This document shows positions 9,296-20,091 of a stretch of DNA of 64,000 nucleotides, one piece after another. Source of the stretch: Denticeps clupeoides (lineage: Eukaryota; Chordata; Actinopteri; Clupeiformes; Denticipitidae). The position numbers and the translations under genes are program-made. Under the pieces are notes generated by a model. That model made no database searches and was not told the DNA's origin. It saw nothing but the letters and a program-made list of their open reading frames with translations. Location: positions 640,695-704,694 of the forward strand of contig NC_041720.1 of NCBI RefSeq assembly GCF_900700375.1, read 5' to 3'. Position 1 is the first letter of the stretch; every line of letters begins with the position of its first letter.

Positions 9296-11140
9296 AATCC
9301 GTGAAGAGAACAGGGTGCACTCTTGTTTTAACGTTTTTTGAGCAGTGTCAGCCATATCCAGACAAGCTGCATTTGTCAAGTATGCCTTGTTACCACAATC
9401 ATTTAAAATTTTTAGCCACCTCCATAGCATCAAGAACTTTAGTTAACAACCAGCCATTCAGTATGCTATCCATTTGGAAGTGGAAGTCCGTCAGAATATT
9501 TTCTCGCCCTGTCATTCGCATGAACACATAATAATTCCCAAGTCCTATAAGGGCTAAACCTGAAAGATTAAGCAATAAATCACACATTATGAATATTTTT
9601 GAAAAAAATTAAATATAAACACATAATAGTATAAATAGCTGCTGTTTATTAAAGAACATTATCACTGGATATTGAGGCATTTCTTCTAATACCTAGAATA
9701 AATAACAGTTTCAGACATTCGTTTGGGGTCCATGTTGACTCTAAAGCTAATAAGGACACATCTTCATTATACAAGATTATTATGCTGATGAGCGCTATAG
9801 GATGAATGTTAGTGGGAGCGTCTCATCGTACTGAGACCACAAAGTTATATTGATAACGGCCAAATGAGCTGGTGTCCAAAAGTCCATTGATACGGTGAAT
9901 GAAGAAGCCGTTGTCTGAAAGACATTACGGACATTATGGCATATTTGGAGACCAGTCCTTTTGGCCAGGATGAATTTCACGTCAGATATGAAATTCAGCA
10001 CTTTGAGGATGATCATCTCTTCTGATAACCTTCTCTCCGACTGGCCACCTTGGCTCCCAAGGTCTGTACCGTTTTTCTGCTAATCTGTTGCCATCCTGGC
10101 ACAAATGTTGCATAAAGTTCCTGGTCAAGATGTAGTACACCTCTTAAAGAACATTTGGCAACACGATTATTCTTGACCTGATTGCTATACAAGTATCTGT
10201 CAATCATGTGGGGATCCATCTCAAACCTTTTCGTCAATCCAATTTTGTGGACCAACGTCACATTGTCTGGCAAGATGCAGCTGTTTATGCAGCTGTTTAT
10301 GTGGGTTTTGAAGATCTGCAGGTCTCTCCCGATTGATGCCAGTTTCTAGTTCCTACGATTTGTCCTGTGTATGTTGCAGAACGCCGTTCAATGTGTATTC
10401 TTGCCTTTCTTGGTGTATCTTTAAAAGTTCCTTATTTCTTCTGTAGGACTTATACCATTGGTTAGAGAACAAGTAGCACATTATTAAACCAGCTACCGTT
10501 GTGATGAAAAATGCGAAAGCAGTTTCGTACATTTAGAAGAAACATGCAACGTTTTTTCTTTAAATACTTTCTTATCAGTGAGCAAGAACAATACAGTGGG
10601 GAATCTTTGTCCAGTCGTCAGGTGTCCATCTCATTGAGGTCAGATGTTTGATGTTGATCATCGGTGTCCCACAGCTTTCTCACTTTATGTATGAAACAAC
10701 TTGTCCAGTTGTTTAGTTTTTTTTCAGTGCGGTTGCAGAACCAGTGTAAATGCACAAGAGCATTTTCCAATAACTTTATCCACTTTACCATGATATTCAG
10801 TGGACCTTCCATGATAGAATGCACCACAGTGCCAAGAATTCTTAAAATATTACTCATAAAGTTTAAACTTGCTAAAAATGCATAGGAAATGCCTAGAATA
10901 GCATAAGTAAGGCCTATAATTGCATAGGAAAGGAATAGAATTAGGATTGCAGATCTTCCAAAGATTACGTTTGAACTACCATCGGTTAGTTTTGCTATTG
11001 TTTACATTTTTTTGTTGAGAAAAAACAATAATTGAATACATTTGGCTTAAATGCATTCCACCCCAACTGTGTGAAGAAAGAATTGTGAATAAAAACTATA
11101 TATTTCGAACATTTCCATGTGTCCACCCTCATCTTATTTT
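9296..11140 (-). other. unidentified decayed coding region
   Basis: No family is confidently recognised. On the minus strand several short open segments look protein-like rather than random: 10618-10857 (80 codons with GPLNIMVKW and NRT), a membrane-type stretch near 10400-10530 (reading FFITTVAGLIMCYLFS then a basic tail), 10013-10273, 9795-10016 and 9399-9587. The first resembles the minus-strand open segment at 13587-13772. A GPL-N motif followed by N-x-T is weakly reminiscent of DC-STAMP-domain membrane proteins, but this is a guess. The segments are in different frames, so this is either a multi-exon gene or its remnant. Confidence 0.3.
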
Positions 11141-11149
11141 AAAAAATGT

Positions 11150-11560
11150 TTGATGGCGAGCCTTGACAGGAGGAGGTGTTGCAGAATGTGTGGAGTGCCG
11201 CAGAGTTTGGTCCTTGGACCTTTATCAATCCGTCCTTTAAGTGCATTATAAACCACCTTTACACACAACTCTACCTATGGTTCATACCTTGTTAAATTGC
11301 GGGAGTTGGGTTCAAGGTCAGAGTTAGAGATGCTTATATACTGTACTGAGTAAATATTCAGTTTCTCGTTTATAGTTGATTCAGAATTCTGCTGCCAGGC
11401 TAAGTGGATTAAAACAAGGGGTTGAGTCCATATTATACCTGCACACACTCCACTGACTGCCGGGAACATGGGAATATAATCATAATTATACTTGACCAAA
11501 CACCTGAATATAATCCTACAGAATCCCTGGGCTTTGTATCTATAAGACATTGTCATGGTT
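11150..11560 (+). mobile_element. LINE fragment (L2/CR1-like reverse transcriptase end)
   Basis: On the + strand, near 11190, the reading GVPQSLVLGPL matches the GVPQGSVLGPL motif of L2/Rex1-type reverse transcriptases. Near 11380 the reading QNSAARL followed by LHTLH-LP matches the C-terminal part (QNAAARL..HITPVLxxLHWLP). The frames are interrupted, so it is a dead fragment. Confidence 0.6.
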
Positions 11561-12840
11561 TGAAATCAAAGTATTTTTTTCCATTTTGTAAATTTGTAAA
11601 AGCAAATAATTGCTTATTGATGGCAATTTTGTGCCCAGGCAATAACCCATACCATATCAGATCTGGCATTCTTTCCACAGAACTAAATTCCCAGTTTTAC
11701 CTTGATAATGTCAAGCTTCAAGCACTGTCTCTGATCAGCACTGGATTTCTGCACTCTCTCATTCGTGTAACCAACAGCTTCCAGTACGGCCAATAATTTC
11801 TGCTATCATTTTAATTATACTATTTTATACTCATGCATGCACTATTAAGATCTTCGTAGAATAGGAACTGTCCACCAACCAGAGTTGGCATGTGCTGATT
11901 ATTGAGACCATTTGGACTCATCCGCCTTATCTTATTTTACATTTAAAGTAAATTCACAAATGGAAACGTGTAAAATGAAGAAGTAAAACTGAAGAAATAA
12001 TGTGTTCACAAACAAACTCAGACTTCATTTTTCCAGAATTCAACAAATCCACTCAGTTTTTTATACCCCACTTCCATCATCTCAAAGCATGTTCTTATGT
12101 TGCCCGCGGCCATGGACATATAATACTGAATATATTCCAGTATCAATCTTATATTTGAAATAAAAAAAGTTTGCATTACTTCTTGATTTTCAAAAGTCCC
12201 GTCCTCTCTATTTAAATAGCTGCCTAATCAACCTGGATAGTTTATTAAAGATTTAATTACAGATTTGTTAAATATTTCCTTAAATTAATGACGCTAAGAT
12301 GCTGAAAGTACACTCTTCTTTTACTGAAAATATATATAGAACGAGAACAAGAAATATGTAATAAATACACAACTTAAACATTTCAACAAAAACCCACTCC
12401 TGTAGTCTTTCCACAGATCTGGGCCCGGTTTTTCAAACAGTTTAATCCGGATAAAACTGATCCGGATTTAGTAATCCTTTTTTTTAGTAATCCGTGATCA
12501 TGTTATCCATTTTACTTTTGAGCCAGTTGAAACAATCTGATCCGGATAGGAACTTTTCAGGATCACCAAATCTGGATAACCAGACAGGATAGGAAATCAC
12601 AATGTAGAACTATAGATATGTAAAGAACATCAAGGAGAATAGCCAGTGTGGGGTCAATATAAGTTTATTCTTATTTGAAATGAAACACATACATTTAAAA
12701 AAAGAAAAACCCACCCCATCCTCTTCCAGCAGTTCGCTCATCTGAGACCTACAACACAAACACTGTACATTGAGGATATTAAGAACAACTTTCAAATATA
12801 GATGTATTGAATAAAAAAAAAGACTTCATGTCAAATACTC
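11560..12840. other. unassigned AT-rich sequence with duplicated segment
   Basis: No gene recognised. Positions 12005-12420 are repeated at 13530-14030. Near 12090-12190 the minus strand carries the same short open segment (MQTFFISN...) as 13587-13772. Confidence 0.5.
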
Positions 12841-12849
12841 CACAATAAT

Positions 12850-12927
12850 TTCGGACTTGTCCCTGTAACTACTGATTGTAAATCGCTCTGGATTAAGGAC
12901 GTCTGTAAATGCTGTAAATGTAAATGT
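12850..12927 (+). mobile_element. tRNA-SINE family 1, 3' tail fragment
   Basis: Contains the family-1 tail (TGTAACTACTGATTGTAAAT, CGCTCTGGATTAAGG) ending in TGTAAATG repeats; the tRNA-like head is absent. Confidence 0.75.
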
Positions 12928-12929
12928 TC

Positions 12930-14030
12930 TCGCATCAGGACTGCAACCTGAGCTGCGGACCTTGTGACTTCTTATAAGAACGACTTTCCCACATTCGGGT
13001 TTTTAATTTACCTGAACTGGATACCAAACTTTGATACTTTGGTGGTGCAGACGGCGATGCTCACGTACCAAAAACAAAGCGTCATCATTCAGCGAAAAAT
13101 TACACTCGCCCAATCTCACCATCTGATGGTGCAGGTTCAGATATTAGCTCATCAAGTTATATTCACGGTAAAGATCTCCAGCTTTCCTAAGGCCATAAAA
13201 CTAAATCCCTGAAGGTCTTTAGAACCCAGACTAGTCGCACTGCAGGTCCTGTCATCACAGTCTGTAATATCTAGAGGTGACTTGTTAGATGACCTCAAGT
13301 AACTGGGTTAAAGTCCCTTTTATCACTGCGAGGAAGCAGAACCCACACAGACCTCATTTCCAATACAAGACATGAATTAAACTGGTTCTGGGGGACAGTG
13401 GCCAGAGTTGGGCCACATTACTGCACATTCGAAAAGTCAGTTGCTCTTCACTACTTTTACTTCATTAGAAAATATGGCTCTATTCATTTTCATATATATT
13501 AAAGAAAACTAACAAAACATGCATCAAAGTACAGAAAGAAACAAAAAAACCTCACACTTCATCTTTTCAGAATTCAACAAATCTGTTCAGTTTTTTATAC
13601 CCTCAAATCTCTCTTTATATACTTGCGCCCTGTCTGCCAGAGCTGTTTCCATGCGGTGGCGGAACACGTTTAAAATCTCAAAGCATGTTCTTATGTTACC
13701 CACGGCCATGGACATATAATACTGAATATATTCAAGTATCAATCTCATATTTGAAATAAAAAAAGTTTGCATTACTTCTTGATTTTCAAAAATCCCATCC
13801 TCTCTATTTAAATAGCTGCCTAATCAACCTGGATAGTTTATTAAAGATTTAATTACAGATTTGTTAAATATTTCCTTAAATTAATGACGCTAAGATGCTG
13901 AAAGGTACACTCTTCTTTTACTGAAAATATATATAGAACGAGAACAAGAAATATGTAGACGAATTAACATGTAATAAATAAACAACAAAACTCCTGTAGT
14001 CTTTCCACAGATCTTCTAAAGGTCTGAGGT
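12930..14030. repeat. local tandem duplication, copy 1
   Basis: The segment 12930-13500 recurs at 15085-15760 with high identity (for example GGACCTTGTGACTTCTTATA and the tract ending near CCAGAGTTGGGCCACATTAC). The following segment 13505-14030 recurs, shortened, at 12005-12420. The order is A, B-A, B, which is a tandem duplication of a roughly 1.5-2.1 kb unit. Copy 2 contains about 75 bp more than copy 1 near 15330-15400. Confidence 0.8.
13587..13772 (-). other. short open segment in duplicated unit, possible exon
   Basis: 62 codons on the minus strand reading ISNMRLILEYIQYYMSM, then VGNIRTCFEILNVFRHRME. It is repeated in shorter form near 12090-12190 and resembles in pattern the open segment at 10618-10857. 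It may be an exon of an unrecognised membrane-protein family. No start or stop in a gene context can be assigned. Confidence 0.25.
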
Positions 14031-14167
14031 CTGGAGACTCCATGATCTCAGAAGCCACTCCTTTTATTACCAAGGTAAAGTGTCTTGAAGATCCATGACC
14101 ATTCCTCAGTGTTCAATCTCCCCATAAAGCCTGACATATCCACTGTTGTGGACGACCATTTAGGTCT

Positions 14168-14347
14168 AAATCTACAGGGTGGTAGTAGCCTAGTGGGTAG
14201 AGACCCAGGTTCAAACCCCACTTACTACCATCATGTCCCTGAGCAAGACACTTGACCCTAAGTTGCTCCAGGGGGGGACTGTCCCTGTAACTACTGATTG
14301 TAAGTCGCTCTGGATAAGGGCGTCTGGTAAATGCCGGAAATGTAGAA
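14168..14347 (+). mobile_element. tRNA-derived SINE, family 1
   Basis: Head with box A-like TAGCCTAGTGGGTAGA and box B-like GGTTCAAACCCC, then the family tail GTAAGTCGCTCTGGATAAGG. Slightly shortened between the two boxes. Confidence 0.85.
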
Positions 14348-14349
14348 TG

Positions 14350-15060
14350 TAAATCTTCTTCAGAAAGTCTAAAAATGACTAAAGTCCAAGTGTAGCAGGC
14401 CTCTTTAATAAGGAAATGAGCCGTCGTCGTGTGTAGCGAACATCGCCCGACCCAGCTTGGACCTTAAGTACAATATTAATTAGCATCGGTAGCCCACGAG
14501 GGGCGAATTCCCATAATATTTGGCAGAAGGCAGTTTCATTACTAGTATTAATGTGTGTGTAGGAAGTGGGAAAGTTACGTATCATTATTATTATGACTAC
14601 TAGTACTACTCGCTAAGTAGGTGCATTCATGAGGGCTTGTTCTTTATATATAAAGGCACCTCCATTTGTGACACACCCTGGATGGACGGCCTTAGCATTT
14701 GCCTACATTGCCTGCACCATGGGGCGGCCCTCATCAAAGTTATTAAGGACAAATCACACCCAAACAACAGTGCATAAGGGCATCTGCCCATCCTCCTTCC
14801 TAGGTGGGTCAGCCAGTCTGGTAAGAACCTGGTTTTCCCGGCTTGGGACCGTCACCAAGAAATACACGGTCACCTGTTGTTTGAGCTGCTTTTGACCTTG
14901 ACATCAGCCCTCCTTGTGACTGGTCGTTCAGTTCTTTATGTTAAGGGGAGGAGCCTGTAATAACCGATTGACAGCACTCACATATTCCCTTTTCTTCACA
15001 CCCTGCCTCCTCACTTTAGAACCACATACACACTTCTTAATGTATACACAAGTTTATTTT
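14350..15060. other. unassigned intergenic sequence
   Basis: No gene or repeat is recognised by eye apart from a simple ATT/ACT-rich stretch near 14585-14615. The longest open frame (14629-14895) has no recognisable motif. Confidence 0.4.
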
Positions 15061-15084
15061 ATCATTCAGACATTTGTACTTCTC

Positions 15085-15790
15085 ACATCAGGACTGCAAC
15101 CTGAGCTGTGGACCTTGTGACTTCTTATAAGAACGACTTTCCCACATTCGGGTTTTTAATTTACCTGAACTGGATACCAAACTTTGATACTTTGGTGGTG
15201 CAGACGGCGATGCTCACGTACCAAAAAAAAAAGCGTCATCATTCAGTGAAAAATTACACTCGCCCAATCTCACCATCTGATGGTGCAGGTTCAGATATTA
15301 GCTCATCGAATTATGTTCATGGTAAAGGTCATGACAAAAAACAGCTGCACTGAAAATCCAGCAGGCAGCTGAGAGACCTGCTGGTCGAGGGGTTCCGGGG
15401 GACGAGATCTCCAGCTTTCCTAAGGCCATAAAACTAAACCCCTGAAGGTCTTTAGAACCCAGACTAGTCGCACTGCAGGTCCTGTCATCACAGTCTGTAA
15501 TATCTAGAGGTGACTTGTTAGATGACCTCAAGTAACTGGGTTAAAGTCCCTTTTATCACTGCGAGGAAGCAGAACCCACACAGACCTCATTTCCAATACA
15601 AGACATGAATTAACTGGTTCTGGGGGACAGTGGCCAGAGTTGGGCCACATTACTGCACATTCGAAAAGTCAGTGAAGAAAGAGAAGTTGCTCTTCACTAC
15701 TTCTACTGCATTAGAAAATATGGCTCTATTCATTTTCATATATATAAAAAAAAAACATGCATCAAAGTACAGAAAGAAAGAAAAAAAATA
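15085..15790. repeat. local tandem duplication, copy 2
   Basis: Homologous to 12930-13530, including the closing AACATGCATCAAAGTACAGA that begins the next unit in copy 1. Confidence 0.8.
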
Positions 15791-16024
15791 AAAAAAGCAA
15801 ACAAAGAATTTTTTACACAAAACTGTTCATCTGTACCATCAGCAGTGCATAATATTCAGAAGGTCTTTTAAAACACCCAAAGGTGGGGGAGTGAAGGAGT
15901 CTAAAGCAAGAGTCAGATCCCTGTGACCAGCCGCTGGTTGACCCCAAAGGTTCAAAGGTCACAAGTGAATTCTCCCCTGGCTGCGCCTCGAGTGTGGAAC
16001 CTAAAAAGTAGGAACATAGAATCA

Positions 16025-16172
16025 TTACATTTGCAGCATTTATCAGACTTACACTCAGAAGTTACAGGGACAGTCCCCCCCCCTGGAGACACTCAGGGTT
16101 AAGTGTCTTGCTCAGGGACACGATGGTAGTAAGTGGGATTTGAACCTGGGTCTTCTGGCTACTACCACCCCC
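16025..16172 (-). mobile_element. tRNA-derived SINE, family 1
   Basis: Reverse-oriented copy. On the + strand it reads from GCATTTATCAGAC through GGGATTTGAACCTGGG (reverse of box B) to GGCTACTACCACC. Confidence 0.85.
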
Positions 16173-16179
16173 TCACAAC

Positions 16180-17119
16180 AATCATTAAATGATAGTGAAC
16201 GAAGAAACACAAAAAAAAAACATAGCAGCAAGCGGTGATTAACGGGCCCTCACAAGCATGCTGCAACGCCCTGTTGTCTTTTTGTACAACAATGGACGCG
16301 TGCAGAATGATTTTACCAAACTCAGTATTCGTTGTACTGTTCCTCTGCTCCTGTGAGCGAAATACCCCTTGCTAAGCCCCGCCCCTTTCAGCCTGGAGGA
16401 CTTTTTTTTTTTTTTTTTTTTTTTACAAGCGTTCATCTTGATTACTTAACGTTTACTGTAATTTATAAAATTGTTGGCTTGCCATTTCAGGACCATTCGC
16501 AATTTAGCATGGTGAACCTGCGAATTGGACAAATCATTTAGGATCCTTGTTTAAAATTCCTAAGTCTGCATTATTAAATTCTCATACAACCTCACTACCT
16601 GTTGGGCGGGCAGGGCGGGGCTGTGAGTGTACCATAAGTTTGTCTTGATGAGATACACATGCATATTAATTTTGGTGCCGATGCATGAAAGTGTGCGCGC
16701 ACCAGAAGGGGTAACGTGCTAGGTGGCGCTGATGAGCCCCCTTGGCCACAGTAGCTTTGAAACATGTATGAGCTTTGCATGAATTGTTATGTTTGTTTTT
16801 TTTTAGTTTTCGTGCATAGGAGTCTGGAAGCAGGAGAATAATAATACAATTTGCAAAAACAATACGTTCAGGATTCAAACCGACAACCTCCCGATTACGA
16901 GTCCGTTTCCTTACACACTAGGCCACCACTGTGCAAAACGATTTTTACTTTGTAATGTTTTGTCCATTGTATAAATACTATATTGTTTTATGTGTGTAAA
17001 TGTACATCTTGTTTTAAACAATACTGTGACCAGTTGACCCGCCGCATCCGTAGCGTAAAATAATTAATAATCGACCTAACGAGAATCTGGAAAGGCCAGG
17101 CGAGGCTGCAGCCACTCAC
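16180..17119. other. unassigned sequence downstream of mtfr2
   Basis: It may hold the last coding or 3' untranslated sequence of mtfr2 on the minus strand, but I could not place it. A 23-base poly-T run at 16401-16423 looks like the A-tail of a minus-strand retroposed copy. Confidence 0.35.
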
Positions 17120-19197
17120 GGCGTGGGTCTCCGGACTCCCGAACGGCGACAGCTCTGCTGACCGGTTCTCCTTGTCGAAGGAGCTGTTATGATGTCTGTG
17201 GGCAAACTTCTTCCTCAGGGCTTCCGAGATCAGTGCCACAGGGTCCGACGGACACCCAGGACCCTTACTCCGCCTCTTTCTGACAGGTGTTCCTCCAGGG
17301 GACCTGAATTCACAGAGCATTCAAACATGTCCCACGCTCCTTAAACTCCATCATCAAACACCCCAGTCCCCGTGCACACCTCTCCACCATGCGCAGCTTG
17401 ACCTTGTTCAGGTCCTTCAGGACGTCCAGCATGGAGGGAGCGGTGGGCGGAGCCGGGGCTGCTGGCACCTCACGCTTGGTGGCCACAGCCTTGATCACAG
17501 CCGGGGCAGGGAGTGGTGGTGGAGGAGGTGGTGGAGGTGGAGGACAGCGAGGTGTGGAGGTCAGGACAGGGTCGGAGAGTGATGGACACGGGGTACTAGG
17601 AGAACTCAGACCTTTATATATATAAAAAAAAAAAAAAGGTGACTTGCTTGTCATTGTGACACACTTGGTAAACATGATATATTTGAGATATTTGTTGGAA
17701 TGTTCAAACAGGTTTATGCTGCAGCGTTATAGCATTTTACAAGTTTAGTTCTTTGTTTTTTTTCCCCGTTAAGACAGCACAAGCGAGACATTGACAGGTT
17801 CGGTCATTTCAGGTTGTATTTTAACCCTTTGTGTCGGTCCCAAGCCCAGTTAAACGGGGAGGGTTCCTGGCGTAAAACCAGTGACAAAATCATTATGTGG
17901 CCTTTGCCCTACGTTCATACTCTGTGAGGTCGACCTGTTTGCATCTTAAGTAAAGGTTTTGCAGACCACTGACCCGAAGGATCAGTGATGATCATTGCAA
18001 TCTGAGCTCGGAGCATATGTAGCTCGTTCTCCAGCGCTGAGATCTTCTTGAGGGCATCTCGGTCGGTTGGCCGCGCCTGTTCCCTGCCCCCTGGTAGGGC
18101 TGGAACTCCTTCAAAAGCCAGACCCCTGATCCTCTCCACGGACGGAGTAACGAATATGCGTGGCTCCACACGGGCAGGAACGACCTTTCTGGAACATAAA
18201 GTACAGAATAGTGAGAGGTGCCACTAATGTGCGAAAGTTAAATGTCCCCTATCATGAAAATGTGACTTTGCGAGATGATTTTACATTAATACGAGTTCCT
18301 CTAGCCTGTCTATGGTCCTGCAGTGGCTACAAATGGCGATATATGTAAAGAGTGTTTGGTTGTCTGCTTCACCGTTATGACATCATAAGGGGAAGGTTCC
18401 CGCCTCTCCCCTAAAACATTATCTCCACGATCGTCATGGCTTCCAAACGTGTGAAGCATTGCAGTTGTATGGTGATTGGATGTAAAAATTCGCATTTATT
18501 TATTTTTACTCTGAAGAACTGGTGCGTTCGTGGTTGGTGAGCGGTGTTGATGACGTCATTTGCTCTCCTCCTCATTAGCATGTAAAGCTACAGAAATCTC
18601 ACTGTGGGACTGGACCAAAGTGGCTGAATTTCAGACAGAGACTTCAGATACAGAATTAGGGGACCAACAGGACCGATATAAAAGTAAAAAAAAAACCTGA
18701 TAACAGGGGACCCAGACCTCAAAGTGGCGAATCGCTCTCCATCATGCTCCGCGACCCACAGCACGTCGGCGAAGGTGGCCACGGCCGGACAGTCCGCGGC
18801 GGCGTCCAGGTGTCCGCCGGGCCTGCTCACCTGCAGGGGAATCTGACAGGAAACGACGTCCGGTGAACGTCCAGGGCCAGGGCCCGGGCCCGGGCCCAGA
18901 CCCCCGCAGCGACCCCCACCCCCTCCGCTCACCTGGAAGTGCAGCCGCGGGTAGGGGCTCAGCGCCAGGCTGCTTCCGATCATACGGACGACGCTGCGGT
19001 TCCGTCCGCACAAATGGCTGTCCCACACCGGCACCAACTTCAAAAACAAGACAAACACAAACAACCGCGTCTCAGCGTCGGACGTCACGGCGCGAACGCG
19101 GTAGAGGCGACGTGACGCGACCCACCATGTCCGCCGGCACGCCGAAATATTCCAGGACGCACCGCGCCAGCTCGGCGAGGTCCTCGACCAGAGACAT
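17120..19197 (-). CDS. mtfr2: Mitochondrial fission regulator 2
   Basis: Promotes mitochondrial fragmentation; MTFR family members act at mitochondria. Six coding exons fit by splice sites and phase: 19126-19197, 18933-19037, 18718-18842, 17974-18188, 17380-17611 and 17120-17303. The product starts MSLVEDLAELARCVLEYFGV, close to human MTFR2. It continues through RSVVRMIG and FADVLWVA, a coiled-coil-like ALENELHMLRAQIA, and a proline run of about ten residues. The C-terminal part has MLDVLKDLNKVKLRMVER, then SPGGTPVRKRR and DPVALISEALRKKFA. The SPGGTP and SPFGSPET motifs favour MTFR2 over MTFR1. The C-terminal end is uncertain: a donor (GTGAGT) follows codon THA at 17119, so another exon may lie downstream; otherwise the frame stops at 16988. 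Head-to-head with armc1. Intron 3 consists almost wholly of a MITE. Confidence 0.88.
18242..18712 (+). mobile_element. TTAA-flanked MITE (copy a)
   Basis: Starts right after TTAA (18238-18241) with TGTCCCCTATCATGAAAATG and ends AACAGGGGACC. It contains an ATG-initiated stretch at 18436 reading MASKRVKHCSCMVIGCKN. It fills all but some 58 bp of mtfr2 intron 3. Confidence 0.8.
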
Positions 19198-19430
19198 GGC
19201 CGCCAGGCCGGCACCGGCCGCGTCGTGCCGCCGCGCAAACTCAAACGCGGCCTCGCCAGTAAAAGCCCTTCCCATTGGTCAGTGCCAGCGCCGGCAGCCA
19301 ATAGCGTCGCGGGATGCACACGGCCCGCCCACCAATCGCGCGGCGAGGAACCGAGCTCCAACTTTTTGTATTTTTCCGGCGTGGCCGTGGCGGGCTGAGA
19401 GGCAAGTGAAACGCGACGGAGAGCTGCGGT

Positions 19431-19518
19431 TAAAAACACGTTTTATTCCCCCCTGCGGCCGCGGATAAAAACACGTTTTATTCCCCCCTGCGGCCGCGGA
19501 TAAAAACACGTTTTATTC
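19431..19518. repeat. 35-bp tandem repeat, 2.5 copies
   Basis: Units at 19431-19465, 19466-19500 and 19501-19518. Each begins TAAAAACACGTTTTATTC and carries GCGGCCGC. They sit in the promoter region and the two full units are identical. Confidence 0.92.
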
Positions 19519-19736
19519 ACAGCGAGGTAAAAAGAGCTCGGTTCGTGCTCTGGATAACTTTATCCGACGTTAGCCGGTTAGCCGACTGCTAACCGCTGAT
19601 CGGTTTGCTTACGTTTAGAGTTTACATTTTAACGCGCTTATTTCGTACAGGCGGCTGGTTGAACTCCGCAGGCTCGACCGTCTTTTCGTTTTGTCGTTAG
19701 CTGTGTGACCCCAGCCTCCTAAAGGTCAAAGGTCAC

Positions 19737-19928
19737 GCATTTACATTTACGGCATTTATGAGACGCCCTTATCCAGAGCGACTTACAATCAATAGTTACA
19801 TGGACAGTCCCCCCCTGGAGCAACTTAGGGTTAAGTGTCTTGCTCAGGGACACAATGGTAGTAAGTGGGGTTTTAACCTGGGCCTTCTTCACAGGCGAGT
19901 GTGTTACCCTCTAGGCTACTGCCACCTC
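19737..19928 (-). mobile_element. tRNA-derived SINE, family 1
   Basis: Reverse-oriented full copy: tail GCATTTATGAGACGCCCTTA at the left, reverse box B TTTTAACCTGGG, and head ending GGCTACTGCCACC. Confidence 0.88.
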
Positions 19929-20091
19929 ACGCAAGCTGAAATGTGCGGATGTAAACTTTAAAGCAGGAAACGTGGACCTGCGTTTAAACCCTGCATTGTT
20001 TGCACTTTTAAGCAAGACACGGCTTGACACAGGACTGTGTATCCTCTGATGGACTGTTTTTAACAGGTCTGACCCTGGGAAGTGGACAAGG

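Larger units (their letters stand above)
19198..20091. promoter_or_regulatory. GC-rich bidirectional promoter region of mtfr2 and armc1
   Basis: The two start codons lie 894 bp apart on opposite strands. CpG-rich sequence covers roughly 18750-19650. It should contain both transcription starts and a 5' non-coding armc1 exon, because the coding start exon of armc1 is preceded by an acceptor (TTTTTAACAG, ending 20066). A 35-bp tandem repeat and a SINE lie inside. Confidence 0.55.

Noticed and set aside
421-9433. Repeated 60-100 codon minus-strand open frames (MQKNFILKSFSTVKAY-type)
   Set aside because: They are antisense readings through the 5S genes and spacers, recurring only because the DNA repeats.
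9301-9531. 76-codon plus-strand frame at the array edge
   Set aside because: No motif, and overlapping minus-strand frames look more protein-like.
11422-11796. 124-codon plus-strand frame
   Set aside because: It overlaps the LINE fragment and has no recognisable domain of its own.
18588-19468. Long frames on both strands (283 and 201 codons)
   Set aside because: GC-rich CpG-island shadow frames; the minus-strand one contains mtfr2 exons joined by intron read-through.
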